A stretch of 64,000 nucleotides of DNA from Bacteroidota bacterium (lineage in GTDB: Bacteria > Bacteroidota > Bacteroidia > Chitinophagales > Chitinophagaceae): contig JAFDYJ010000010.1 in NCBI GenBank assembly GCA_018267515.1, positions 1 through 64,000 on the forward strand, read 5' to 3'. Every line of letters starts with the position of its first letter. Positions within the stretch are counted from its first letter, which is position 1. A model generated the notes under the pieces. That model searched no databases. It worked only from the letters and a program-made list of their open reading frames with translations, and was not told the origin of the DNA. A program made the position numbers and the translations under genes. Below, one piece after another: positions 17,883-27,052 of this stretch.

Positions 17883-19181
17883 TTAAAATGCAGGATCTGC
17901 AGGAGTATTGGGATTATTGTCCCTTTCCTGGAATGGATACGGCAACAGGTTTCTTTTCTTTTCTGAATCCGATCTTCCGAACCTCCTCATATCTTCTAAC
18001 TTCAATCCCGACATATACAGCTCAATGCATCTGTGTTTGTAAATCTGATCTAATAGTTGTGCTTGAGTAAATGGTCCTACCAAAGCAGGCAGATTTGCGC
18101 CTACGCCATAAGGATCACTGCCGGGAACTTTCGTAACTATAAGATTCAACTGAGCTAAAGCGTTGACCAGGTCAGGTGTACCCTGGCGTGCATATGACTC
18201 TGCTTTAATCAAAATCATTTCACCGGGCAGATAAACCGGCCAGGGTGTAGTCGTTCCTGCACCAAATCCTAAAACTTTAGAATTATAAGAAGTGGTAGTA
18301 TAAAACGCCAACCTGTTATCCGATGCATCAGGCTGAAGACCTACGGGTAATCCCAAAGTGGTATTATCTATAGCTGCAGTAACGTTGTTTGTAGATGTTA
18401 CCGTTTCAAAAATCGGGTTTAGATTTACCGTTGTAAAGTTGAATGTTGACTTTACGGTAAGGCTTGCTGCATTGGCTTCTGTCATAGCCTGAGAATAATT
18501 TCCTGCAAAAAGTGAAAATCTTGCTTTTAAGGCATGCAATGTATTTACAATATTGATGCCGGCAGGAATATTAGCCAGGAAAGAAGCAGAGATTGCATTA
18601 GCATTGATTGCCGCTAAGGCATTATCAATAACAGTAATTGCTGCAGCAAAACCTTGTGCTCTGTCAATGAAATTCACATTTTTCCCTACCCCATCCGGAA
18701 CTTTTTGCCAAAACATAGATAAATCTCCGATGGCAAGAGCTTTAAATATCGAAGCATATCCAATTAAACCGCTTGCATATCCTTTATCTGACAGGCCCTG
18801 TGCACCTGTAATTACATTATTAGCATCATAAATGATCTTGTTGCTCGATCTCCACAATCCGGCATCCAGTGTGTTTGTACCGTCCACAGATCCACCGCCT
18901 TGTTGTAATTGATATTCTCCGGTATTCCCCTGGTTCAGTACACTCATTTCAGATGTGAGCAGTCCATTTATATTAATCCTGTTATATAATGAACTGGCAC
19001 GTCCGGCTGTATAGGCCAGTTGTAAACCATTGGCAACACCTGTCAATCCCTGGGGGGAGCTGAAAACCTGTTGATCAGTAGCCGCATTTGGATTGACATA
19101 ATCTTTTTTACAGGAAGTCTGGAATACAAGCCCGATGGCCGATACTCCATAAAATGCTATATTGATTATTTGCTTTTTCAT
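17883..19181 (-). CDS. SusD/RagB-like outer-membrane lipoprotein
   Basis: Surface lipoprotein of the SusD/RagB family that caps the SusC channel and binds the nutrient. The N-terminus has a hydrophobic signal and lipobox ending QTSCKKD. The body is helical with asparagine- and alanine-rich repeats (ITGAQGLSDKGYASGLIGYA; FSLFAGNYSQAMTEA) typical of the TPR-like SusD fold, and the C-terminus has KHRCIELYMSGLKLEDMRRF, the conserved end motif. At 432 residues it is shorter than many SusD proteins. It starts 17 bases after susC and is followed by a strong terminator. The substrate is not evident because no enzyme gene is attached. Confidence 0.92.
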   Translation of the reverse strand: MKKQIINIAFYGVSAIGLVFQTSCKKDYVNPNAATDQQVFSSPQGLTGVANGLQLAYTAGRASSLYNRININGLLTSEMSVLNQGNTGEYQLQQGGGSVDGTNTLDAGLWRSSNKIIYDANNVITGAQGLSDKGYASGLIGYASIFKALAIGDLSMFWQKVPDGVGKNVNFIDRAQGFAAAITVIDNALAAINANAISASFLANIPAGINIVNTLHALKARFSLFAGNYSQAMTEANAASLTVKSTFNFTTVNLNPIFETVTSTNNVTAAIDNTTLGLPVGLQPDASDNRLAFYTTTSYNSKVLGFGAGTTTPWPVYLPGEMILIKAESYARQGTPDLVNALAQLNLIVTKVPGSDPYGVGANLPALVGPFTQAQLLDQIYKHRCIELYMSGLKLEDMRRFGRSDSEKKRNLLPYPFQERDNNPNTPADPAF

Positions 19182-19198
19182 ATTAATAGTTTTTGAGG

Positions 19199-22100
19199 TT
19201 AGAATTTAGCTGCGATTCCGATTTTGAAAGTCCGGGGAATCGGCACTGAGCCAAAATCAATACCCCGCAATATTGTACTTTGCCCTGCAGAATTCACTTC
19301 AGGATCATATCCTTTATAATTATCCCAGGAAATCAGGTTACGGCCACTAATATTTACCGACAAATCTTTAAAAAACTTAACCTTACCGAAATCATAACTT
19401 AAAGAAAGCTCCCTGAGTTTAACAAAAGCTCCATTGTCAATACGCCATTGTTCAACCTGGTACACACCAAGAATATAACCTCTTGGCACCTGGCCTAAAT
19501 CTTCCTGTTCTGCTACTAACCCGTTTCCTACTCCCTGGCGGGTTCTGAAGTCAGCATTGAAAACATTCAGTCCCTGCACAGCATCAAATTGCAGATGAAG
19601 TCCAAATTTTTTAAAAGTAACATCATTGGTCAATGTGGCTGTATACTTTGGATTAGGATCACCGATTACTTTTCTCAAAGTAGTACCGGTGGGTAATCCA
19701 TTTCCATCACGTTGAGGTGTATAAGCTAAAGGTCCGTTTTGTGTTCCTTTTTCTATTTGTGGAATCCCGGCACTGTTCTTTACAAGGTTGCCATTGGGAT
19801 CTACTGCAAAGAAAGTTCCATAGAATATACCGGCAGGATAGCCTTGCAGTAATGAAACAGGAGCACCTGCATTAGTACTCAATAATATCAAAGCAGATCC
19901 GACATTCAGGATTTTATTTCTATTGTGATTATAAATAAGTGTTACATCCCATTGCAAATCCTTTTTACTTACAGGAGATCCTGTTAATAATATTTCATAA
20001 CCTCTGTTTTGCAATGAGCCTAAATTATCCAACAGGCTTGAAAAACCGTTTGTAGGAGCGATGGTACGTGTGTACAGCATATCTGTAACTTTTTTGTTGT
20101 ACCAGTTAAATGTCAGGCTGATTCTGTCTTTCAGAAATGACATATCAGTTCCAATCTCAAGTTCTCCTTGTCTTTCGGGTTTTACATTTGTATTGGCTAA
20201 TATAGAACTGGAGTTAAGAGCAGTTCTGCTCAGGTAGGAATTAGAAGTATAAGTATTGAAGCGGGAATAAGCACCTATACCTGTCAGATTTCCGGATTGG
20301 CCGTAAGCTGCACGTATTTTGAATGTATTCCACCAATCCATCCTGTCTTTCCAGAAATCGGTTTCCGATATCAGGTAACTTCCACTTGCTTTGTAATAGA
20401 TCTGGTTCCTTTCATTTTCGCCGAATACAGAAGAGCCGTCACGACGGATAGCCCCGGTAATGAATAACTGGTTCCTATACTTAAAATTTTGCTGCAGATA
20501 TTCACCGGTAACAGATATTTCACTCCTGTCATCTACAGAAGGAAGTAATGTACTGGCTCCATTCACGGTCTCAACAAATGGCGCCATGCCACGACCCTGC
20601 AACAGGGAATATGAATTTTTCTGATACTGTACCGAATAACCCAACTGTGTGGTAGAAGCCCAATCATCGGTAATATTAAATTGATAGGTGCCGCTCAATT
20701 CATTATTGATCTGGAAAAAATAATTGTTACCGGTACTGGCATATCCATTCAAGGTTGGATCTAAAGATGCTGCACCTCCAAAGAAAGCGGTATTAACATT
20801 ATAAGCAAATGGAGGCATATAGGTGGTTCCATTCTGAGCATAATTATCTATTCCTAAAACGTAGTCAAAAGTCAAGCCTTTCATTGGCTTCAGTTTGGCT
20901 CCCAGGTTGGCAATAATGCGATTCGTTACCTCTTTTTGTTTGAAATCTTCAATAACGGAAACAGGATTCACACGACCCCTCTCACCAACTGCCTGGATAT
21001 TTCCTAATGGATCCCGTTGCCAGATATTATGAAAATTTCCCAAAATTGTCACTGAGTTCATAGGAGAAAAGAATGAATTGCCATCTGGCTTTTCATTAGA
21101 GGACGTATTGATATAATTCAATCCAAGATTAACACTGATCCAGCGGTTTAAAGTTTGATCAATGTTTGCCCGGAAACTATAGCGTTGTGCATCTGTATTT
21201 CTTACTATCCCCTGGTTATAAAAATAAGAACCCGATACATAGTATTTTGTTTTATCCGTTCCCCCGCTTACCGATACATTATTATCTGTACCTAACCCGG
21301 TATGGAAAATATAATCCTGGTAATCGTAACGTGTAACGGCAGTGGTATTGGTTAACAAACCACCTCCTACAGCAGTGATAATATCCTGAGTGAAAGCTCC
21401 GGGTCCGTCAGTCGGGCCTCCGAATTTAGTGGGAGCTTCATTCACGCCAATCTTCTTTCTTAAATTATTTACCAGGAAGCCTGTAGAGAAATTTATAACA
21501 GGTGCCCCTGATATGCCTTTCTTTGTAAATATTTGGATAACGCCGGCATTAGCTCTGGATCCATAAATTGCAGCTGCTGCAGCTCCATTCAGAACTTCAA
21601 TATGATCAATATCAGCAGGGTTAATATCTGCAAGCCTGTTTTGACCAATTGTACCAACAAAATTACTTCCATCATAACCGCTCTGGGTATTAGTAACTCT
21701 GTTGGTTGCATTGTTAACGATTACACCATCTACAATATATAAAGGATCAGACGAAGATAAAATAGAACTGATACCTCTCAGTCTTACTGAAAATCCACCC
21801 GCAGGATCACCATTATTTTGTATAATCTGTGCTCCGGCAGTTTTTCCCTGTAATGCGGACAAGACATTTGAAGTGGCTCCCTTGGTTAATTGATCTGCTT
21901 TTACAGTACTGATATAACTTCCCAATTGTTTACGGGTTGTTCCCAACGACACCCCGGTTAAAATCACTTCATCCATATTCAACGCATCAATAGCCAGCTG
22001 GGCATTGGATGTATAAGATGCAGCATTTCCTATCTGAAGCGTTTGTGATTGTGATTTAAAACCGACTCCTGAAAAATCAAGAGAATAAGAGCCGGGTCGA

Positions 22101-22321
22101 AGATTAGCCTGTATTGAATAATCCCCGTTTGCATCCGTGACTGATCCGGTTGTGGTATTGCGGACTGTAACAGAAATAGAAGCTAACCCCTTACCGTCAG
22201 GCCCTGTTACTTTACCGCTGATGTGTACCTGCGCAAGACTAAAAAAAGTACATAGCTGCAGGACCAGGACGACAAAAACGCTTTTACATTTTATACATCC
22301 CGTCTGTTTAATTTTTCTCAT
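19199..22321 (-). CDS. SusC/RagA TonB-linked outer-membrane transporter
   Basis: A 1040-residue SusC-type TonB-dependent transporter that imports a nutrient bound by the neighbouring SusD. The signal peptide ends near residue 30; residues 32-115 form the carboxypeptidase-regulatory-like domain (SGKVTGPDGKGLASISVTV); next is a TonB-box/plug (DEVILTGVSLGTTRKQLG, LSALQGKTAGAQI, then LYIVDGVIVNN), and the rest is the barrel, ending in phenylalanine (FKIGIAAKF). The pair has no glycosidase, sulfatase, sigma or hybrid sensor gene next to it, so the imported substrate cannot be inferred. The start follows an AT-rich 366-base gap. Confidence 0.95.
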   Translation of the reverse strand: MRKIKQTGCIKCKSVFVVLVLQLCTFFSLAQVHISGKVTGPDGKGLASISVTVRNTTTGSVTDANGDYSIQANLRPGSYSLDFSGVGFKSQSQTLQIGNAASYTSNAQLAIDALNMDEVILTGVSLGTTRKQLGSYISTVKADQLTKGATSNVLSALQGKTAGAQIIQNNGDPAGGFSVRLRGISSILSSSDPLYIVDGVIVNNATNRVTNTQSGYDGSNFVGTIGQNRLADINPADIDHIEVLNGAAAAAIYGSRANAGVIQIFTKKGISGAPVINFSTGFLVNNLRKKIGVNEAPTKFGGPTDGPGAFTQDIITAVGGGLLTNTTAVTRYDYQDYIFHTGLGTDNNVSVSGGTDKTKYYVSGSYFYNQGIVRNTDAQRYSFRANIDQTLNRWISVNLGLNYINTSSNEKPDGNSFFSPMNSVTILGNFHNIWQRDPLGNIQAVGERGRVNPVSVIEDFKQKEVTNRIIANLGAKLKPMKGLTFDYVLGIDNYAQNGTTYMPPFAYNVNTAFFGGAASLDPTLNGYASTGNNYFFQINNELSGTYQFNITDDWASTTQLGYSVQYQKNSYSLLQGRGMAPFVETVNGASTLLPSVDDRSEISVTGEYLQQNFKYRNQLFITGAIRRDGSSVFGENERNQIYYKASGSYLISETDFWKDRMDWWNTFKIRAAYGQSGNLTGIGAYSRFNTYTSNSYLSRTALNSSSILANTNVKPERQGELEIGTDMSFLKDRISLTFNWYNKKVTDMLYTRTIAPTNGFSSLLDNLGSLQNRGYEILLTGSPVSKKDLQWDVTLIYNHNRNKILNVGSALILLSTNAGAPVSLLQGYPAGIFYGTFFAVDPNGNLVKNSAGIPQIEKGTQNGPLAYTPQRDGNGLPTGTTLRKVIGDPNPKYTATLTNDVTFKKFGLHLQFDAVQGLNVFNADFRTRQGVGNGLVAEQEDLGQVPRGYILGVYQVEQWRIDNGAFVKLRELSLSYDFGKVKFFKDLSVNISGRNLISWDNYKGYDPEVNSAGQSTILRGIDFGSVPIPRTFKIGIAAKF

Positions 22322-22687
22322 TTTGCAGTTTTTAAGATTAATAAAAAAAATATCTAGTGCTTTTTCTGAATTCAGTGTTTTACAAGTTCTCCACTCATTA
22401 ACAATACATCATAATATAAAAGGACATTTTAAGTTCAGCATTATCAAATATTGTTCTGAAGGAAAAAATGTTCTTTAAATATTCAATACATATAATTGTT
22501 GTAATTTGTTTTCAAGGTCATTCGAATTGTTCGCAATTTAAATACAATTCAAAATAAATCAAGCGAATTAACGCAAAAAAAAGCAATAATTAATACCGTA
22601 GCTCGCAAAAAGCTGCAAATATTATAAATAAAAACAACGTATTAATTATCACTGTTCTGTGTTGCTATTTCTTAATTGATGTAGATT
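22322..22687. other. AT-rich intergenic region upstream of susC
   Basis: A 366-base gap with very low G+C and no convincing gene. It should hold the susC promoter, reading leftward, but I find no clean TAnnTTTG box; the nearest is AATATTTG (minus strand) near 22450. No strong terminator for the SRPBCC gene at its right end is visible. Confidence 0.5.
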
Positions 22688-23197
22688 TTATTTTGTTTCC
22701 AGCTCATTTCTCAGACGAAGCAGGCCTGCATCCATTTGCGAGCCATAATATTTATCATAAGCAAGTGCAGAAAACTTTTGCCAGGGATACCATTTTAAAT
22801 GAAAATCCATATACCATTGAAGAGTGACATTTTCCAGATTATTTTCAGGATATACTCTCCATGTTAATATTATCTTTTCTTTATTGTTCCCCCTTTCGAT
22901 TAATGCCACTACTTCATTATCTCTTATATCACTTATTAAAAGAGAGTAATCAGGCCGGCTATGAAACAGTAATCCATTCACAATTCCCGAATCAGATAAA
23001 AAAGAAACTGAATCAGCACCGGGATACCATTTTTTCCACTTTACCGGATCTTTCAACTGTAGCATTACCGCTTCTTTGTTTGCCTGGATCCGAACAGTTC
23101 TTGAGATTCTGATATTGGAAGGAATTATAAAAGAAAGGGCTGTAATCACCAATACTAAAATTACCAGACTTACTACAAGAAGTTTTATGATACGCAC
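22688..23197 (-). CDS. Membrane-anchored SRPBCC-family protein
   Basis: A 169-residue protein with an N-terminal transmembrane helix (LLVVSLVILVLVITALSFI) followed by a START/SRPBCC-like domain. The family features visible are RISRTVRIQANKEAVMLQL at the start of the domain, DPVKWKKWYPG in the first loop, and WYMDFHLKWYPWQKF near the end. SRPBCC proteins bind hydrophobic ligands in a cavity; the ligand is unknown. It begins 26 bases after the ABC-2 permease stop, so the two are likely cotranscribed. Confidence 0.8.
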   Translation of the reverse strand: MRIIKLLVVSLVILVLVITALSFIIPSNIRISRTVRIQANKEAVMLQLKDPVKWKKWYPGADSVSFLSDSGIVNGLLFHSRPDYSLLISDIRDNEVVALIERGNNKEKIILTWRVYPENNLENVTLQWYMDFHLKWYPWQKFSALAYDKYYGSQMDAGLLRLRNELETK

Positions 23198-23223
23198 AAC
23201 AATGAATTAAAAATTTATGAATA

Positions 23224-24348
23224 CTATTCCCATCTGAAAACACGGATAGCTATTACATAGGTTACCACAGCCCAGATTCCCATGATTCCGATCTGCTTCC
23301 AGCAATCAGTAAGATGTGCACCTTCAAATGAAATTTCACGTACCGCATCATTAAATTGAGTGAGCGGCAATGCTTCACAAAAGGGATGCATCCATTTTGG
23401 AAAGACATCGATAGAGAAAAACGTTCCTGATAAAATAATTTGGGGAAACCCAAAAAGATTTATCAGCAGCGGAATAGAAGTATCTGTTTTTACAATACTG
23501 CTGAATATCAAACCCACACCCATTAAAATAAAGAGCATATAAATACTCATTATGACCATTTCCAAAAAAGTGTCAAACCCGTTCAACAATGTAAAATTCA
23601 AAAAAAAGTGTCCGAATAAAATAAGAACGATCACATTGATTAACTGAAAAAACAAGCGGCTGGCACCAATGCCCAGCAATATATTAATTCTGTTTACCGG
23701 GGAAGCATAAAACCGCTTTAGCACTAAAGTTTCCCTTAAGTTGTAAAATGTAAAAGCTATTCCAAACAATGTTGAAAATAAAACTGAAAATCCTAATTGT
23801 CCCGGCAGAATAAAATCAATAGAATGGTAAGGCCTCACCTCGTAAATGCGGGGAACAATCTGAAAGTGATTGAACTGGGATCCTGCCAACTGTCTTTCCA
23901 TCCTGAAAGAAAGATTATCGAAAGTCTGTTTCAAAGCTGCAATTGCATTGCCGCTTGCCGTTGTGGAAGTATAATGAATAATGTAATGCGGCTGACCCGC
24001 AGAATCTATAAATTGTTTAAGTTCTACTTTTGCATCCAGGCTGCCCTTTTCGAGATCCTCCCTCATTTTCGCAGTATCGATGTCTCCTTTTGCAGTTTGA
24101 TAAGATACCACTTTTATAAGCGGGTTATGAATAAGGCTATCATATAAAGAGGTGGTTGTGTCTGTTCCCGGTAAAAATGCAATTTTACTTCGGCCCGGAA
24201 TACCTTCTCCAAATGAACCAAATACCAATATGAAAACAATTGGAAACAGAATACTGAAAACAATTGCGCTGGGATTCCGAAAGATAGCCCTGAAGCTGGC
24301 TTTTGTAATTGCCCACAACGCCTTTCGCTGGCTATATTGTTCTGCCAT
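23224..24348 (-). CDS. ABC-2 type transporter permease
   Basis: A 374-residue membrane subunit of an ABC exporter. One helix follows the cytoplasmic start (AIVFSILFPIVFILVFG), a large periplasmic domain covers about residues 55-190, and five more helices follow, the ABC2_membrane topology. No ATPase gene is adjacent, so the ATP-binding partner must be elsewhere. A longer start at 24408 is possible, but the ATG at 24348 (MAEQYSQRKALW) is preferred because a TAnnTTTG promoter box lies between the two. The downstream SRPBCC gene is probably in the same operon. Substrate unknown. Confidence 0.87.
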   Translation of the reverse strand: MAEQYSQRKALWAITKASFRAIFRNPSAIVFSILFPIVFILVFGSFGEGIPGRSKIAFLPGTDTTTSLYDSLIHNPLIKVVSYQTAKGDIDTAKMREDLEKGSLDAKVELKQFIDSAGQPHYIIHYTSTTASGNAIAALKQTFDNLSFRMERQLAGSQFNHFQIVPRIYEVRPYHSIDFILPGQLGFSVLFSTLFGIAFTFYNLRETLVLKRFYASPVNRINILLGIGASRLFFQLINVIVLILFGHFFLNFTLLNGFDTFLEMVIMSIYMLFILMGVGLIFSSIVKTDTSIPLLINLFGFPQIILSGTFFSIDVFPKWMHPFCEALPLTQFNDAVREISFEGAHLTDCWKQIGIMGIWAVVTYVIAIRVFRWE

Positions 24349-24365
24349 TAAAATACATTGATGTG

Positions 24366-24373
24366 CAAATGTA
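24366..24373 (-). promoter_or_regulatory. Promoter -7 box (TAnnTTTG) for the ABC-2 permease
   Basis: TACATTTG followed by CAC on the minus strand, 17 bases before the ATG at 24348. It supports that start over the longer frame beginning at 24408. Confidence 0.6.
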
Positions 24374-24449
24374 TTATTTAGAAAACGAAAACCATAAATG
24401 ATCTCCATGCAAAAAAATAAGATATTTGAGTTTTGGCGATTGTATATTT

Positions 24450-24932
24450 ATGAATAAAGCATATTTACTTTCCGGAACTAACCAGGGCAACCGTTCTGAA
24501 AACTTGAAAACTGCGAAAAGATTGATCAGGAAAGAATGTGGCATTATAAAAAAGGAATCATCAGTTTATGAAACAGCTGCCTGGGGCAAGACAGATCAGC
24601 CTTCCTTTCTAAACCAGGCTCTCGAAATTTTCACTCCCCTAAATGCAGAAGAACTCCTGCAATGTATTTTGGAAATTGAAAAAAGAATGGGGAGAATACG
24701 AAAAGAAAAATATGGTGCCCGGATTATTGATATAGACATACTATTTTATAATTACGAAATTATAAATCTTCCTGAATTAAAAATTCCGCATCCTGAAATT
24801 CAAAATAGAAAGTTTGCACTTATTCCCCTGGCTGAAATTGCACCTGGGTTGATGCACCCGGTATTAAACAAATCAATCAGGGAAATTTTATCAGGTTGTC
24901 CTGATCCATTAGCAGTAAAAAAGTATTCCTGA
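24450..24932 (+). CDS. folK: 2-amino-4-hydroxy-6-hydroxymethyldihydropteridine pyrophosphokinase
   Basis: FolK transfers pyrophosphate from ATP to 6-hydroxymethyl-dihydropterin, the step before dihydropteroate synthase in folate synthesis. The 160-residue form starting at 24450 fits the family. Motifs are LLSGTNQGNRSENL near the start, RIRKEKYGARIIDIDILFY in the middle with the ATP/Mg aspartates, and IPHPEIQNRKFALIPLAEI. A TTG at 24426 would add eight residues and is less likely. The next gene is a deoxynucleoside kinase, a common neighbour of folK in Bacteroidota. Cytoplasmic. Confidence 0.93.
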   Translation: MNKAYLLSGTNQGNRSENLKTAKRLIRKECGIIKKESSVYETAAWGKTDQPSFLNQALEIFTPLNAEELLQCILEIEKRMGRIRKEKYGARIIDIDILFYNYEIINLPELKIPHPEIQNRKFALIPLAEIAPGLMHPVLNKSIREILSGCPDPLAVKKYS

Positions 24933-24980
24933 ATTTTTCCACAAAACACAATTTTACCCGGCTTCTAAGAGTCATTTCAA

Positions 24981-24988
24981 TTACTTTG
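24981..24988 (+). promoter_or_regulatory. Promoter -7 box for the deoxynucleoside kinase gene
   Basis: TTACTTTG followed by CACC, one base off TAnnTTTG, 51 bases before the ATG at 25040. Confidence 0.5.
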
Positions 24989-25039
24989 CACCCATAGAAA
25001 TTCTGACCTGTTGGCTTCAGTTATTTAGTACTTGTTTTA

Positions 25040-25672
25040 ATGAAATATCATTTTATCACCATAGAAGGGAATATAGGAGCCGGAAAAACCACTTTAGCTC
25101 ATCTGCTTTCCAAACATTATAATGCCCGTCTCATACTTGAAGAATTTGCTGACAACCCTTTCCTTGCAAAATTTTATGAAAACCCGGGGCAGTACGCCTT
25201 TCCGCTAGAGCTCTTTTTCATGGCAGAACGTTATAAGCAATTAAAAGAGTTTTTACAGCAAAAAGATTTGTTTCAGAGCCTCACTATTTCCGACTACCTT
25301 TTTACAAAATGCCTGCTTTTTGCAAAAGTGAATTTACCTGAAGACGAGTTCCGGCTCTATCAACGGCTATTTGAAATCATTCACCAGCAATTGATTCAAC
25401 CAGACATATTAATTTACCTACATGCACCGGTTCAAAAGCTCCAGGTGAATATTAAAAAACGCAAACGTCCCTATGAACAAAATATTCCCGACAAATATTT
25501 ATTCAACCTCCAGGAAACCTATACACACTATATCAAGCAGCATAATATAAAAACTTTGTTTGTTGATGCCAGTAATGCCGATTTTCTGGGCAATGAAAAA
25601 CATTTACAGGTCATCTATGAAGCATTGGAAAAGGAATATGAAAACAAGCAATACTATATCACTTTGCCCTGA
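25040..25672 (+). CDS. Deoxynucleoside kinase
   Basis: Deoxynucleoside kinase of the dNK/dCK-dGK type, 210 residues, which phosphorylates salvaged deoxynucleosides with ATP. The P-loop is IEGNIGAGKTTLA near residue 10. The segment LEEFADNPFLAKFYENP matches the substrate-side region after the conserved E, YAFPLELFFMAERYKQ carries the family FxxQ-like helix, and KKRKRPYEQ is the lid region with arginines. Which nucleosides it prefers cannot be read with confidence. It sits 107 bases after folK with its own promoter box. Cytoplasmic. Confidence 0.9.
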   Translation: MKYHFITIEGNIGAGKTTLAHLLSKHYNARLILEEFADNPFLAKFYENPGQYAFPLELFFMAERYKQLKEFLQQKDLFQSLTISDYLFTKCLLFAKVNLPEDEFRLYQRLFEIIHQQLIQPDILIYLHAPVQKLQVNIKKRKRPYEQNIPDKYLFNLQETYTHYIKQHNIKTLFVDASNADFLGNEKHLQVIYEALEKEYENKQYYITLP

Positions 25673-25705
25673 TTAAACACTACAGCAATACTGATATATC
25701 TTCTT

Positions 25706-25713
25706 TATTTTTG
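25706..25713 (+). promoter_or_regulatory. Promoter -7 box (TAnnTTTG) for the MFS gene
   Basis: TATTTTTG followed by CATC matches TAnnTTTG apart from the first position of the frame chosen (TTATTTTTGC); it ends 28 bases before the ATG at 25742. Confidence 0.45.
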
Positions 25714-25741
25714 CATCTAACAGGACTATCGTTCCTCCTCT

Positions 25742-26992
25742 ATGAGTCCAGACTCCGATCAAAACCACGACCCATTTGTTTCCATCCGGATTACAGAATT
25801 CCGCAATCTGATGACAGGTCGCTTTCTTTTTGTAATGGCGTTAAGAATGCTGAGTACATCCATAGGATGGTGGATTTATGAATTGACTCATGATCCGTTT
25901 TCCATCGGCTTACTGGGCCTGGCAGAAATTGTTCCGGCACTTTCCTTTGCCTTGTATGCAGGTCATGTCATTGATCTCAGCGATAAAAAGAAAATATTGC
26001 TGAAAGGTGTTTTCTTTTATCTCTGTTGTGCTCTTCTGCTCTTTCTTCTATCAGGCAATTATACCAGCCGTCATTTAGGAACCCATTGGATTGTCCTGGG
26101 TATCTATGCCGTAATCTTTTGCAGTGGTATTGTAAGAGCTTTTGCCGGTCCCACCTTTGCTGTACTATTAGCTTATATCGTCCCTAAAGAAACTTTACAA
26201 AACGCAACTACCTGGAACCAGGGTACCTGGCTTTCAGCTTCGGTATCGGGGCATGCTGCCGGTGGATTTCTGATTGCTTTATTTGGTATTTCCGGATCAT
26301 TAACCGCAGTATGTATTCTCATGATTTCAGCCATGACGGTATTATCATTGATAAAATCAAAGAAACCCATCGTCAATAACAATGATAAAAAAACATGGGA
26401 AAGCGTTAAAGAAGGTTTGCGTTTCGTATTTAAAACAAAAGTGATCCTGGGTGCAATAACATTGGATCTCTTTGCTGTTCTTTTTGGCGGAGCTGTAGCA
26501 ATGGTTCCGGTATACGCCTCAGATATTCTGAAAGTCGGGCCACAGGGTTTCGGCTGGCTGAATGCAGCATCTGATATTGGCGCCATTTGCATCGTAATTC
26601 TATTGACATTAGCTCCACTTAAAAGGGGGCAGGGAAGAAAACTGTTAGTTGCTGTAGCCGGCTTTGGCTGCTGTATCATTCTCTTCGCTTATTCAAAATG
26701 GTTTTGGCTTTCGTTTGCTGCTCTTCTGATTAGCGGAATGCTGGATGGAATCAGCCTGGTGATACGGGGAACCATCCTGCAATTGAAAACGCCAATGGAA
26801 TTGCGGGGCAGAGTAATGTCAGTTAATTCCATGTTTATCAACTCAAGCAATGAATTGGGGCAGTTTGAAAGCGGACTTGCTGCAAAGCTAATGGGTGTAG
26901 TACCTTCAGTTGTCTTTGGAGGATGCATGACACTGTTTATAGTAATTGCCACCTGGATAAAAGCGCCGGGATTACGTAAATTCGAGTATTAA
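25742..26992 (+). CDS. MFS transporter, EntS-like
   Basis: A 416-residue major facilitator transporter with about twelve hydrophobic helices. The N-terminal part (FRNLMTGRFLFVMALRMLS, then IGWWIYELTHDPFSIGLLGL) matches the MFS_3 group, which contains the enterobactin exporter EntS and many uncharacterised proteins; it is likely an inner-membrane drug or small-molecule exporter. The loop VIDLSDKKKILL is the cytoplasmic motif A position, in a degenerate form. Substrate unknown. A short hairpin at 27002 probably ends the transcript. Confidence 0.88.
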   Translation: MSPDSDQNHDPFVSIRITEFRNLMTGRFLFVMALRMLSTSIGWWIYELTHDPFSIGLLGLAEIVPALSFALYAGHVIDLSDKKKILLKGVFFYLCCALLLFLLSGNYTSRHLGTHWIVLGIYAVIFCSGIVRAFAGPTFAVLLAYIVPKETLQNATTWNQGTWLSASVSGHAAGGFLIALFGISGSLTAVCILMISAMTVLSLIKSKKPIVNNNDKKTWESVKEGLRFVFKTKVILGAITLDLFAVLFGGAVAMVPVYASDILKVGPQGFGWLNAASDIGAICIVILLTLAPLKRGQGRKLLVAVAGFGCCIILFAYSKWFWLSFAALLISGMLDGISLVIRGTILQLKTPMELRGRVMSVNSMFINSSNELGQFESGLAAKLMGVVPSVVFGGCMTLFIVIATWIKAPGLRKFEY

Positions 26993-27001
26993 ACTTCAAC
27001 A

Positions 27002-27023
27002 GGAAAATACTTTTTCCCGTTTT
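27002..27023 (+). terminator. Weak terminator after the MFS gene
   Basis: GGAAAA-TACT-TTTTCC hairpin (27002-27017) followed by CGTTTTAATT, ten bases after the MFS stop. The stem is only six pairs. Confidence 0.45.
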
Positions 27024-27052
27024 AATTAATTGTTTATTTAAAACTCAACCAT

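Noticed and set aside
22137..22478. Plus-strand frame across the 5' end of susC and the gap
   Set aside because: It is mostly antisense to the susC signal peptide and first domain, with no recognisable motif and no promoter, so it is a shadow frame.
24349..24408. Longer start for the ABC-2 permease
   Set aside because: The extension is upstream of a good TAnnTTTG promoter box and lacks resemblance to the family start.
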